Positions 1 to 8,041 of a stretch of DNA of 64,000 nt are shown one piece after another. Below the pieces are notes generated by a model. It had not been told where the DNA came from. It ran no database searches and saw only the letters and a program-made list of their open reading frames with translations. Within the stretch, counting starts at the first letter, position 1, and every line of letters starts with the position of its first letter. The stretch is from contig JAJCXR010000015.1 in the NCBI GenBank assembly GCA_029263315.1, positions 62,001 to 126,000 on the forward strand, in the 5' to 3' direction. The position numbers and the translations under genes were made by a program. The stretch is from Acidobacteriota bacterium (GTDB lineage Bacteria; Acidobacteriota; Thermoanaerobaculia; Multivoradales; J023).

Positions 1-780
1 AGCGATCTCGCCGGCTACGGCGATGGGCTGGGAGCTCTTGGTGGAGGCCGCGACGATCACCTTGTCGGCCCCATGACCGGCGGTCCACTGGCGGCAGCGC
101 TCCGCCAGCTCCTCGGCTCCGGTCACCGCTTCGTCGATGCCCAATTCGCGTGCCAGGCGACAGCGGCCCTCGCTGGGGTCCATGCCCACCACCCGACAAC
201 CGGCGGCGCGGGCCAACTGCGCCGCTAGCAGTCCCACCAAGCCGAGGCCGATCACCGCCACCGTCTCCCCCAACTCCGGCTTGGCCAGCCGCAAGCCCTG
301 CAAAGCGATGGCACCGACGGTGGTGAAACACGCCTGCTCGGCGGTCACCTGGGGTGGAACCTTGACCGCCAGGTGTTTGGGCACAAATACCACCTCCGCG
401 TGATTGGCGTAACCGGCCCCGGCACAGGCCACCCGGTCACCCACGCGGAAGGTGTCGATGTCGGTACCGACGGCGATCACCCGACCAGCGCAGGAATATC
501 CCAGGGGGATGGGTGCGTCGAGGCGCGAGCGGACGGTGTCGAGGGTGGCCATCAAGCCGTCCTTGCGCACCTTGTCGAGCACCTTGCGCACCAAATCGGG
601 ACGCTCCCGCGCCTTGCCAGCCAGGCTCTTCTGAGCCAGATCAACCATCAGCTTTTCGGTGCCGGCGCTGATCAACGAGACGCTGTTGCGCACCAGGATG
701 CCACCCGGTTGCAGGGCGGGTACTGGCACCTCAGTCACCGCCAGCTGGCCCTTACCGTAGTTCTGTACGATGGATTTCAT
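1..780 (-). CDS. Bi-domain oxidoreductase (zinc-type alcohol dehydrogenase part), partial
   Basis: Read on the minus strand from the ATG at 778-780, the frame stays open to the window edge for 260 codons. It starts MKSIVQNYGKGQLAVTEVPV and has the GroES-like segment PLGYSCAGRVIAVG followed by a Rossmann stretch VAVIGLGLVGLLAAQLARAAG. The early segment SLISAGTEKLMVDLAQKSL is typical of the bi-domain oxidoreductases in polysaccharide clusters, where an alcohol-dehydrogenase-like half is fused to a Gfo/Idh/MocA half. Only the first half is visible, so the fusion is inferred from the family. It lies 37 bases downstream of the DUF218 gene on the same strand. A sugar-modifying role in surface polysaccharide synthesis is likely; the substrate is unknown. 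Confidence 0.8.
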   Translation of the reverse strand, partial: MKSIVQNYGKGQLAVTEVPVPALQPGGILVRNSVSLISAGTEKLMVDLAQKSLAGKARERPDLVRKVLDKVRKDGLMATLDTVRSRLDAPIPLGYSCAGRVIAVGTDIDTFRVGDRVACAGAGYANHAEVVFVPKHLAVKVPPQVTAEQACFTTVGAIALQGLRLAKPELGETVAVIGLGLVGLLAAQLARAAGCRVVGMDPSEGRCRLARELGIDEAVTGAEELAERCRQWTAGHGADKVIVAASTKSSQPIAVAGEIA

Positions 781-817
781 AGATAGCCTTGTGCGTTTCC
801 TTATGCTTTTCGATCGA

Positions 818-1570
818 TCACCAACCGCGAGCTCGGTAGAGCACCAAGGCCAGATACTCCCGCCACAGGAGCTGTAGAACCGCCAGATTGTCGAACGACG
901 GCAACCAACCGGTCCAGTGGGTGCCACCGTGGACCAATGGATCGACCGGAAAGGCAATGGGATCGTACCCGGCCCGGCGGAAGCTGTCCATGGCACGGCG
1001 CAGGTGGTAGCCGGAGGTGACCAGCAGGAAAGGTTCAGGGGCGAGCAGCGGAGCGACGTTCTGTGGATGCTCGGCGGTGCTGCCGGATCGGCTCTCGGAG
1101 AGCACCGTCAGCTCAGGGCTCAATCGCCTGGCCAGCGACGCCATGGCATCGGCGGTGGCGACCTCCCGGCGCCCCCGCCCGGCGGAACCGGAAAAGATCA
1201 AGCGTCCGTCCTCGGCCAAGATTCGGCAGGCTTCGATGCCACCGAGAAAGCGATGGCTCGAAGCGTTGGGCAAGGCGAGGGACCACGGTTCGGCGTCGAC
1301 CCCATACCCACCGCCGGTGAGCACCACCACTTGCCGCACCCCTTGGGCTTGCAGCACTTGCATGGACGGTCGCGCAAATGCCGTGTCGAGGGGACGGGCC
1401 AACAGCTCGACGACCGGACGGCTGGCCAACAGCCAGACCAGCGCCGCCACCACAACCACCCACAGCCGTCGACGGCGGTGGCCGGCGGTACGCTGCCAGG
1501 CGAAGACCGTCACACCCAACCACAGCCACAACAGCGGATTTCCCACCAGCGGGGTCATATAGGCCAACAT
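818..1570 (-). CDS. YdcF/ElyC/SanA-type DUF218 membrane protein
   Basis: The protein has about 250 residues. Two hydrophobic N-terminal segments precede a DUF218 domain with VVLTGGGYGVD, LIFSGSAGRG and the family signature TSGYHLRRAMDSFRRAGY. DUF218 proteins (ElyC, SanA, YdcF in E. coli) sit in the inner membrane, and some affect envelope polysaccharide or peptidoglycan synthesis. I chose the ATG at 1570 (MLAYMTPL), just before the first membrane segment; the frame is open 12 codons further upstream. It is probably co-transcribed with the oxidoreductase downstream. The envelope role is inferred from the family and the polysaccharide neighbourhood. Confidence 0.8.
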   Translation of the reverse strand: MLAYMTPLVGNPLLWLWLGVTVFAWQRTAGHRRRRLWVVVVAALVWLLASRPVVELLARPLDTAFARPSMQVLQAQGVRQVVVLTGGGYGVDAEPWSLALPNASSHRFLGGIEACRILAEDGRLIFSGSAGRGRREVATADAMASLARRLSPELTVLSESRSGSTAEHPQNVAPLLAPEPFLLVTSGYHLRRAMDSFRRAGYDPIAFPVDPLVHGGTHWTGWLPSFDNLAVLQLLWREYLALVLYRARGW

Positions 1571-1635
1571 GCGGCAATTGTACTGGGGACGGGCGCCCGC
1601 ATACACTGATCAGCATCATCACGATCTGATCGCAA

Positions 1636-2955
1636 ATGCCGACCCATCGCCCACCGAAAGACGAACCGTCAGCCATGAACGCGAGCCCTTCTCTCAGCCA
1701 GGACCGCAAGTTCCGTGTCGATGTTCTGTGGAATATCGCCAGTTTGGGGGTCCTGGGTGTCTCGGGCATCGTGCTCAACGTGCTCATCGCCGGCACCGTT
1801 GGCGCCGAGGCCCTGGGGGTCTTCAACCAGGTTTTTGCGGTCTACATTTTCCTGTCGCAGCTTTCGGTGGGGGGAGTGCATCTGTCGGTGATGAAGCATG
1901 TCTCCCACCACCCGCGGGACCGCGACACCTGCGCCGCCATCACCGTCTCGGCATTGGTCCTGTGCACCTTTCTGGCCACCCTCTTCGCCCTCCTCACCTG
2001 GCTGGCCAGCGATTGGCTCGGACATCTCTTCGACAGCCCGGGAGTCGCCGTCGGACTGGTGCTGGTGAGCCCCGGTTTGATCTTCTTCGCCCTCAACAAG
2101 GTGCTGCTCAACGGCATCAACGGCGCCTCGGCCATGCGAGCTTACGCTGTCTTCCAGGCGCTGCGCTTTGTGCTCATCTTGCTGGGTGTTTCGACGATCA
2201 TCGCCTCCGATCTCCCGGGGACTTACCTGGCGGCCAGCCTCAGTGTCGCCGAGCTGGTTCTCTTTCCTTGTCTCGTTCTCTTCACCCACTTGCGTCTGTG
2301 GTCCCTGTGGCCATCTTGGACGCGTCGTCATTGGCTACAGGCCCACTTCTCCTTCGGCGCCCGCGGCCTGCTCAGCGGTGCCTTGAACGAAATCAATACC
2401 CGGGTCGACATCTTGATGCTGGGATACTTCACCAGCGATGCGGCGGTGGGAATCTACAGTGTCGCCGCCATCATGGCGGAAGGCTTCAGCCAACTCTCCA
2501 TCGTCCTCAGACGCAACGTCGACCCTATCCTCGGAGAGTGTTTCGCCAGCGGCAACCTGCGTCGTATCGAAGCCGAAGCGCGCAAGCTCCGTCGTTGGTT
2601 CTGGCCCGCCATGCTGACCCTGGGGGGTCTCGCCGCGTTGCTCTACCCCGTCGCCATGGGCTTGCTGGCCGGAGGCGACTTCAGCTCGAGCAATCATCTC
2701 TTCGCCATCCTCATGCTCGGCGTTGTGCTCAATGCCAGTTACCGCCCCTTCCTCGGCATCCTGCTGCAGTCTGGGCACCCTGGACGCCACACCCTGTTGG
2801 TGGCGTCCCTGGTGCTGGTCAATATCGTCGGCAACGGGCTGCTGATTCCATGGTGGGGTGTCACCGGCGCCGCCTTGGCCACCGCCTCGGTGCTGGTCCT
2901 CGAAGCCGTGCTCATCCGGCTGGGGGCACGACGTTTCTGCGGTGTGCGGATATGA
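1636..2955 (+). CDS. Polysaccharide flippase (Wzx/MATE-like)
   Basis: A polytopic membrane protein of up to 439 residues with roughly 12-14 hydrophobic segments. The N-terminal layout (FRVDVLWNIASLGVLG, then a Gly/Val-rich helix) and the central sequence ARGLLSGALNEINTRVDILM are typical of oligosaccharide flippases of the MOP superfamily. Such proteins move lipid-linked oligosaccharide across the inner membrane. An internal ATG at 1675 is an equally good start, and neither has a clear ribosome-binding site. Downstream are a glycosyltransferase, a methyltransferase and an amidotransferase, which supports a surface-glycan cluster. The exact glycan cannot be read from the sequence. Confidence 0.85.
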   Translation: MPTHRPPKDEPSAMNASPSLSQDRKFRVDVLWNIASLGVLGVSGIVLNVLIAGTVGAEALGVFNQVFAVYIFLSQLSVGGVHLSVMKHVSHHPRDRDTCAAITVSALVLCTFLATLFALLTWLASDWLGHLFDSPGVAVGLVLVSPGLIFFALNKVLLNGINGASAMRAYAVFQALRFVLILLGVSTIIASDLPGTYLAASLSVAELVLFPCLVLFTHLRLWSLWPSWTRRHWLQAHFSFGARGLLSGALNEINTRVDILMLGYFTSDAAVGIYSVAAIMAEGFSQLSIVLRRNVDPILGECFASGNLRRIEAEARKLRRWFWPAMLTLGGLAALLYPVAMGLLAGGDFSSSNHLFAILMLGVVLNASYRPFLGILLQSGHPGRHTLLVASLVLVNIVGNGLLIPWWGVTGAALATASVLVLEAVLIRLGARRFCGVRI

Positions 2956-3039
2956 CACCCACCCGATGTTTAGACCTGATGCTATGATCGGCGCCGTTCT
3001 CCTGACACCATCCGACACGCCCCCGTGGCAGCCCCTACC

Positions 3040-4008
3040 ATGACGCCGACGCCTGTTCCCAGCCGCTTGACGGCGATCATCCCAGCCTTCAACGAAGCGG
3101 CAGCCATTGCCGACGTGGTGCGTGGTGTATTTCGCGACATCGGCGACATCGTCGGCGAGGTGATCGTCGTCGATGACGGCTCCAGCGACAACACCGCTAG
3201 CCTGGCGGCGGAAGCTGGGGCGCGGGTGCTCAAACACCGTCGTAACCGCGGCTACGGAGCGGCCCTCAAAACCGGTATCCGGGCCAGCCGCGGGGACTAC
3301 ATCTTGACCATGGACGCCGATGGTCAGCATCGGGCGGAGGATGTCCGCAATCTATGGCAACGGGCCGTCGACAACGACATGGTGATCGGCAGCCGCCAAG
3401 GTCTGCTGCATTCCAAGCTCTGGCGCATGCCCGGCAAGTGGCTGCTCTGGCTGATGGCCCAGGCTCTGGTGCGCCAGCCCATTCCCGACTTGAACTCCGG
3501 CATGCGCATCGTGCACCGCGACACCATCCTCAAGTATCTGCACGTTTGCCCGTCGGGCTTTTCCCTCTCCACCACCATCACCATGGCCTTCCTGGCGCGG
3601 GGTTATGCTGTGGAATTCGTGCCCATTGAAGTGCGTCACCGGGTGGGCAAGAGCACCGTCAGCTTGAAGACCGGCTTCGACACCATCATCCTGATTCTGC
3701 GCATCGGTAGCCTATTCAATCCGCTGCGGCTCTACTTGCCGCTGAGCTTGCTGTCCTTCGTTGCCGGTGTCGCCTGGGGATTGCCCATCGTCCTGGCCCG
3801 GCAAGGGGTGAGCGTCGGCGCCCTGCTGGCGGTGATGACGTCCCTGCTGCTATTCGTCCTCGGGCTGGTGACCGACCAAATCTCTCAACTGCGGCTCGAG
3901 CGCTTCGAAGCCGTCGATCTCGATCGCCTGGGGGCGGTCGAGCTTTCCCCACACGAGGCGAGCGATGGAAGACCGACTGGGTCGCGCCCTGATGCGACGA
4001 CGCATTGA
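3040..4008 (+). CDS. Family 2 glycosyltransferase, DPM1/DolP-mannose-synthase-like
   Basis: A GT-A domain starts LTAIIPAFNEAAAI, continues with EVIVVDDGSSDNT and has the metal-binding DxD motif in LTMDADGQH. Two C-terminal hydrophobic segments follow (PLRLYLPLSLLSFVAGVAWG and ALLAVMTSLLLFVLGLV). This is the layout of polyprenyl-phosphate sugar transferases, which load a sugar onto undecaprenyl phosphate at the inner membrane. An in-frame GTG at 3025 is an alternative start. The 3' end overlaps the methyltransferase gene by 44 bases, so the two are translationally coupled. The sugar donor is not predictable. Confidence 0.9.
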   Translation: MTPTPVPSRLTAIIPAFNEAAAIADVVRGVFRDIGDIVGEVIVVDDGSSDNTASLAAEAGARVLKHRRNRGYGAALKTGIRASRGDYILTMDADGQHRAEDVRNLWQRAVDNDMVIGSRQGLLHSKLWRMPGKWLLWLMAQALVRQPIPDLNSGMRIVHRDTILKYLHVCPSGFSLSTTITMAFLARGYAVEFVPIEVRHRVGKSTVSLKTGFDTIILILRIGSLFNPLRLYLPLSLLSFVAGVAWGLPIVLARQGVSVGALLAVMTSLLLFVLGLVTDQISQLRLERFEAVDLDRLGAVELSPHEASDGRPTGSRPDATTH

Positions 4009-4495
4009 GGCCGTCTTACCCCACATCCATGGCCGTCTGCTGGACATCGGCTGTGGCACCAACGAGCTCGTCAAGGCCTATGGCGGAGAAGGCACAGGGG
4101 TCGATGTCTACCCCTGGCCAGGCACGGATTTGGTGGTGGAGGACACGGCCGACCTACCCTTCGAGGCCGGCGATTTCGACACCGTGACCATCGTCGCGGC
4201 ACTCAATCACATTCCCAATCGTCAGCTCGTCCTGCGGGAAGCGGCCCGCCTGCTGGGCCCCGAAGGTCGCCTTGTGATGACCATGATCCCGCCAGGCATT
4301 TCGCGTCTCTGGCATGGCCTGCGCAAACCGTGGGATGTCGATCAGAGCGAACGGGGCATGGTGGAGGGCGAGGTCTACGGCTTGACGAACGAAGCCACCC
4401 GTCGTCTGTTGAACGAAGCCGGATTCGAGGTCGCCAAGGTGCATCGCTTCATGCTGGGTATCAATCGGCTGACCGTCGCCGAGCGACGGGGCTAG
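3965..4495 (+). CDS. Class I SAM-dependent methyltransferase
   Basis: A small protein of 176 residues. Motif I is LLDIGCGTNELVKAYGG, followed by the acidic strand-2 end GTGVDVYPWPG and the motif IV region FDTVTIVAALNHIPN. These mark a Rossmann-fold methyltransferase of the Methyltransf_11 type. Its start lies inside the glycosyltransferase gene, and its stop is 6 bases before the amidotransferase start, so it belongs to the same operon. A sugar or lipid-linked intermediate is the likely substrate, by context only. Confidence 0.85.
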   Translation: MEDRLGRALMRRRIEAVLPHIHGRLLDIGCGTNELVKAYGGEGTGVDVYPWPGTDLVVEDTADLPFEAGDFDTVTIVAALNHIPNRQLVLREAARLLGPEGRLVMTMIPPGISRLWHGLRKPWDVDQSERGMVEGEVYGLTNEATRRLLNEAGFEVAKVHRFMLGINRLTVAERRG

Positions 4496-4501
4496 CGGAC
4501 C

Positions 4502-6544
4502 ATGTGCGGCATTTTTGGCCTGCTGGTGCCGGCCCAAACGGACTTCGACGGTTCTCAGCTGCGCCGCACTCTGGATCGCCTCTTCCGCTTCAGCGAGTCC
4601 CGCGGCAAAGAGGCTGCTGGCCTCGCCTTGCGTACCGACGATCGGATCCAAGTCTACAAACGCAATATCCCAGCCAGTCGTTTCTTGCGTCAGGCCGGCT
4701 ACCGTCGGCTCTTTCGCGACGGCCGGATCCAGCCTTTTGCACCGCTGGCGGCGATCGGCCATTCACGCTTGGTGACCAACGGCAGCGAGGAGGTCCACCG
4801 CAACAACCAACCGGTGATCGTCGATGACGCGGTGGGCATTCACAACGGCATCATCGTCAATGCCGACGCCCTTTGGCAGCGCTTCGACGAGCTCGAACGC
4901 CGAAGCGAGGTGGATAGCGAAATTCTCTTCAAGCTCATCCGCCATTTTGTCGCCCAGGGCCAGACGTTGGCAGAGGCAACCCGGAGCACCTTTGCGCACT
5001 GCTTGGGTCAAGCCTCCATCGCCGCGCTTTTCACCGACATGGAACGCTTGCTGCTCTTCACCAACAACGGTTCCCTGTACATCGCCACCCATCCGCGGGA
5101 GGCGATATTCCTCTTCGCTTCCGAGCGCCACATACTCGACCAGATGGTGCGTAAAAGCCCGGTTCTCTGGCCCTTCGGCCGCCTGGAGATCAGCCAAGTG
5201 CAGCCGGGGAATGGCCTGGTGGTGGAGCTCTCCAATTTGCGGCGGCATAGCTTGATGCAGGAGCCAGCGCAGCCGCGCGATGCAGCAGACAGCTTCGACC
5301 CTCCGCCTCTGACCATTGTCGACCTCGTCGATAGGGACGTCGCCAAGGGCGCGGAGGAGGACGTCGCAGAGGCTGTATGTGGCCCTGAAATACAGCGGGT
5401 GGTGGTGCCCGCTGACTTGCAATCGATGTTTGAGCGCTATCACACAGCCATCGCCCAACTGCAACGCTGTCAACGCTGCTTGCTGCCGGAAACCATGCCT
5501 TTCCTGGTCTTCGACCAAGACGGCATCTGCAACTACTGCCACAGCTACCAAGCCAACGAGATCCGTCCCCGCCAAGAGCTGGAGGCCATGTTGCAGCCCT
5601 TGCGACGTCAAGGGAATGGGGCCGCCAACTGCTTGCTGGGGCTCTCCGGCGGACGCGACAGCTCCTACGCCCTGCACGTGCTGGTCGAAGAGCTGGGGAT
5701 GCGACCGGTAACCTTCACCTACGACTGGGGCATGGTGACCGACCTGGCGCGACGCAATGTCTCGCGCATGGTCGGCGCTTTGGGCATCGAGCACATCCTG
5801 GTATCGGCGGACATCAAGCGCAAACGCGCCAACATTCGCAAGAACGTCTCCGCCTGGCTCGACAAACCCGACCTGGGAATCATTCCCCTGTTCATGGCCG
5901 GCGACAAGCAGTACTTCTACCACGCCAACCGCATCAAGAAGCAGCTCGGCGTGGGCCAGACCTTCCTCGGCGAGAACCTGCTCGAACGCACCGATTTCAA
6001 GACCGGTTACTGCGGCATCCCACCGGTGCGAGAAGATGAGGATCGCGTCTATGTGCTCAATGCCGGCAGCCAAGCGCGCATGCTCTTGTACTACGGCCGT
6101 CAGTACTTGAGCCACCCGCAGTACCTCAACGCCTCGTTGTTGGATACCGCTTTTGCCTATGCCTCGTACTACTTGATCGACCGCGACTACATCAACCTCT
6201 ACCGCCATATTCCGTGGGATGAGGAAGTCCTGGAGCGCACCCTGCTCGACGGCTACGACTGGGAAACCGCCAATGACACCGGCTCCACATGGCGCATCGG
6301 CGATGGCACGGCCGCCTTCTACAACTACATCTACTATACGGTGGGCGGCTTCAGCGAGAACGATACCTTCCGCAGCAACCAGATCCGTGAAGGGAAGATC
6401 TCCCGCCACGAAGCTCTGGAGAAAATCCGCGTCGAGAACCGTCCCCGCTACGAGACCATGAAGTGGTATTGCGACACCATCGGCATCGATTTCCTAGGGG
6501 CCATTCGGCGCATCAACGAGATCCCCCGCCTCTACCCGATGTGA
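4502..6544 (+). CDS. Class II glutaminase fused to a WbpG/PseA-like N-acetyl-sugar amidotransferase
   Basis: The protein has 680 residues. It begins MCGIFG, so Cys2 can act as the N-terminal nucleophile of a class II glutamine amidotransferase, with family motifs GHSRLVTNG and IHNGIIVNAD up to about residue 240. The second half carries two Cys pairs (C323/C326 and C343/C346) and a PP-loop ATPase motif SGGRDS at 382-387, as in WbpG/PseA enzymes that convert an N-acetyl sugar to an acetamidino sugar. In Pseudomonas the ammonia comes from separate HisH/HisF-like partners; here the ammonia source appears built in. Its last 51 bases overlap the convergent membrane-protein gene. Substrate assignment is inference. 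Confidence 0.85.
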   Translation: MCGIFGLLVPAQTDFDGSQLRRTLDRLFRFSESRGKEAAGLALRTDDRIQVYKRNIPASRFLRQAGYRRLFRDGRIQPFAPLAAIGHSRLVTNGSEEVHRNNQPVIVDDAVGIHNGIIVNADALWQRFDELERRSEVDSEILFKLIRHFVAQGQTLAEATRSTFAHCLGQASIAALFTDMERLLLFTNNGSLYIATHPREAIFLFASERHILDQMVRKSPVLWPFGRLEISQVQPGNGLVVELSNLRRHSLMQEPAQPRDAADSFDPPPLTIVDLVDRDVAKGAEEDVAEAVCGPEIQRVVVPADLQSMFERYHTAIAQLQRCQRCLLPETMPFLVFDQDGICNYCHSYQANEIRPRQELEAMLQPLRRQGNGAANCLLGLSGGRDSSYALHVLVEELGMRPVTFTYDWGMVTDLARRNVSRMVGALGIEHILVSADIKRKRANIRKNVSAWLDKPDLGIIPLFMAGDKQYFYHANRIKKQLGVGQTFLGENLLERTDFKTGYCGIPPVREDEDRVYVLNAGSQARMLLYYGRQYLSHPQYLNASLLDTAFAYASYYLIDRDYINLYRHIPWDEEVLERTLLDGYDWETANDTGSTWRIGDGTAAFYNYIYYTVGGFSENDTFRSNQIREGKISRHEALEKIRVENRPRYETMKWYCDTIGIDFLGAIRRINEIPRLYPM

Positions 6545-8038
6545 GCCGAGGGCAGCGACGCGACGTCGCAAGTAGAGCACCATCACCAGAGTCAACAAAG
6601 CAACAACAACGAGCTGCGGCCAAAACACGCGGTCGGAGAAGTACTTGCTCTGGTTGATACGGAACCAGAAGAGCGGATCATCGTCCACCGGCCAACGCTC
6701 CTGCCAGCGATTCACCGGCATCCAGAACCGAGACATCAGGAGCGACAAACCCGCCAAACCCCAGAGCTCGCCGCGGCTGAAACGGCCTTGCCTCTCGAAA
6801 ACCAAAGCGACGAGCATGGCCAATAAAGGCAAGGCGCTCAGGCTCTGCCGCGACAGGGGTTGAATCAGCAGCACCGCCGATAGGGAGCCGTAGAGGGTGA
6901 TGCCCAAACCATGGCGGTGAAGCAACGCCACGAGACCCCGCCAATGGTAGGCCGCCAGGATCACTACCGGGCCGAAAAATCCCACGTGCATGACATAGGA
7001 AACGAAGGGTCGCTGGCTGGCCCGCATCACCGAACCGACGAGGAAGCGTCCCTCGAGGGCTTCGCTTTCGGCCAAGAACAACCCACTGACGTAGTCCACG
7101 GCCAAGTACAGCCCCGCGGCCAAGACGAGCCGGGGCCAGAAACCCGACGTCAAATAGCTCATCGGCCGTTCGAAGTACGCCCGTTGGTCGCTCAGAAAGC
7201 GGCCGGCTCCGTAAGCGTAGAGCACGACTAGCCCACAGCCGAAGGCCAACAAGCCATAACCCCAAAGACCCGGCTCCGCCCATTCGCCGCTCAGCCCTTC
7301 GCGGTATCCGGTGAGCGCTCCATAGGCGAGGCCGGCGGTCACCCCGGAGGCAGCGATGACCCCCACCAAACGAGGTCCGAGGGGGTTTGCCGGAACGGCC
7401 GCCTGCCGGCGATAGGGGAAGAGGAAGAGCACCAAACCCAAGTACAGCAGAGTTGGCCAAGTGAAGCTGCCGGCCAAGGTGGCCAGAAAGAGCACCACCA
7501 AGCGGCGGCGCAAGTGTGCCCAGAGCATCAGCAGGCTGAGAAAGAAGGCCGAGATGTCGGTGAGCACCGGGTAGTAGTGGTACACCTCCATCAACCCACA
7601 GTTGACGAAGAGGGCCAAAAAACCCAACCAGCGGCCCGACGCTCCCAGGCCTACGGCGTCGGCGAGCAACAGCCAGAGCAGCACCGAAGCCAACATCAGG
7701 AACCCATTGAGGATCTCGAAGCCGCGGATGACGCCCCGGTTGTCGAGCTCTAGACCTGTTCCCTCGATGAGCAAACGCACCACCAAGGACGGCAAAATCC
7801 GAGCCGCATACAGGGGGCCGAGGCCGTGATCCAGCACCTGGGGGGCCTCGAGGGTGATGCGGGCGTACTCGATACCGTCGACCCCCAAACCGTCGCCCAG
7901 GGGAATGATCTCGCCCACTGCGGAATTCCACACCAGGAAGATCGCCACCAGACCGATCATACAAAGTAGGTCCCTCATCCAGGACCTCGACCTCGGACCG
8001 GGCATCGACGTTTCTGTCTCGGCGACGGCTGGAACCAA
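6494..8038 (-). CDS. Polytopic membrane protein, possible GT-C or polymerase-like
   Basis: About 514 residues with some 11-13 hydrophobic segments. A large first extracytoplasmic loop after the first helix contains the acidic sequence GDGLGVDGIEYARI. A charged loop after helix 1 followed by many helices resembles GT-C glycosyltransferases or O-antigen-type enzymes, but I see no diagnostic motif. It starts 3 bases after the stop of the upstream BNR-protein gene, so the two are probably co-transcribed. The C-terminus overlaps the convergent amidotransferase by 51 bases. Codon 1 could also be one of the Met codons 11 or 20 residues later. Function not assigned. Confidence 0.7.
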   Translation of the reverse strand: MVPAVAETETSMPGPRSRSWMRDLLCMIGLVAIFLVWNSAVGEIIPLGDGLGVDGIEYARITLEAPQVLDHGLGPLYAARILPSLVVRLLIEGTGLELDNRGVIRGFEILNGFLMLASVLLWLLLADAVGLGASGRWLGFLALFVNCGLMEVYHYYPVLTDISAFFLSLLMLWAHLRRRLVVLFLATLAGSFTWPTLLYLGLVLFLFPYRRQAAVPANPLGPRLVGVIAASGVTAGLAYGALTGYREGLSGEWAEPGLWGYGLLAFGCGLVVLYAYGAGRFLSDQRAYFERPMSYLTSGFWPRLVLAAGLYLAVDYVSGLFLAESEALEGRFLVGSVMRASQRPFVSYVMHVGFFGPVVILAAYHWRGLVALLHRHGLGITLYGSLSAVLLIQPLSRQSLSALPLLAMLVALVFERQGRFSRGELWGLAGLSLLMSRFWMPVNRWQERWPVDDDPLFWFRINQSKYFSDRVFWPQLVVVALLTLVMVLYLRRRVAALGSHRVEAGDLVDAPNGP

Positions 8039-8041
8039 GGC

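Noticed and set aside
1569..2987. 472-codon frame over the flippase
   Set aside because: Frame-shifted reading of the flippase with an Arg/His-rich product and no hydrophobic pattern.
4763..6409. 548-codon minus-strand frame opposite the amidotransferase
   Set aside because: No domain-like sequence and no start context; the sense strand has clear enzyme motifs.
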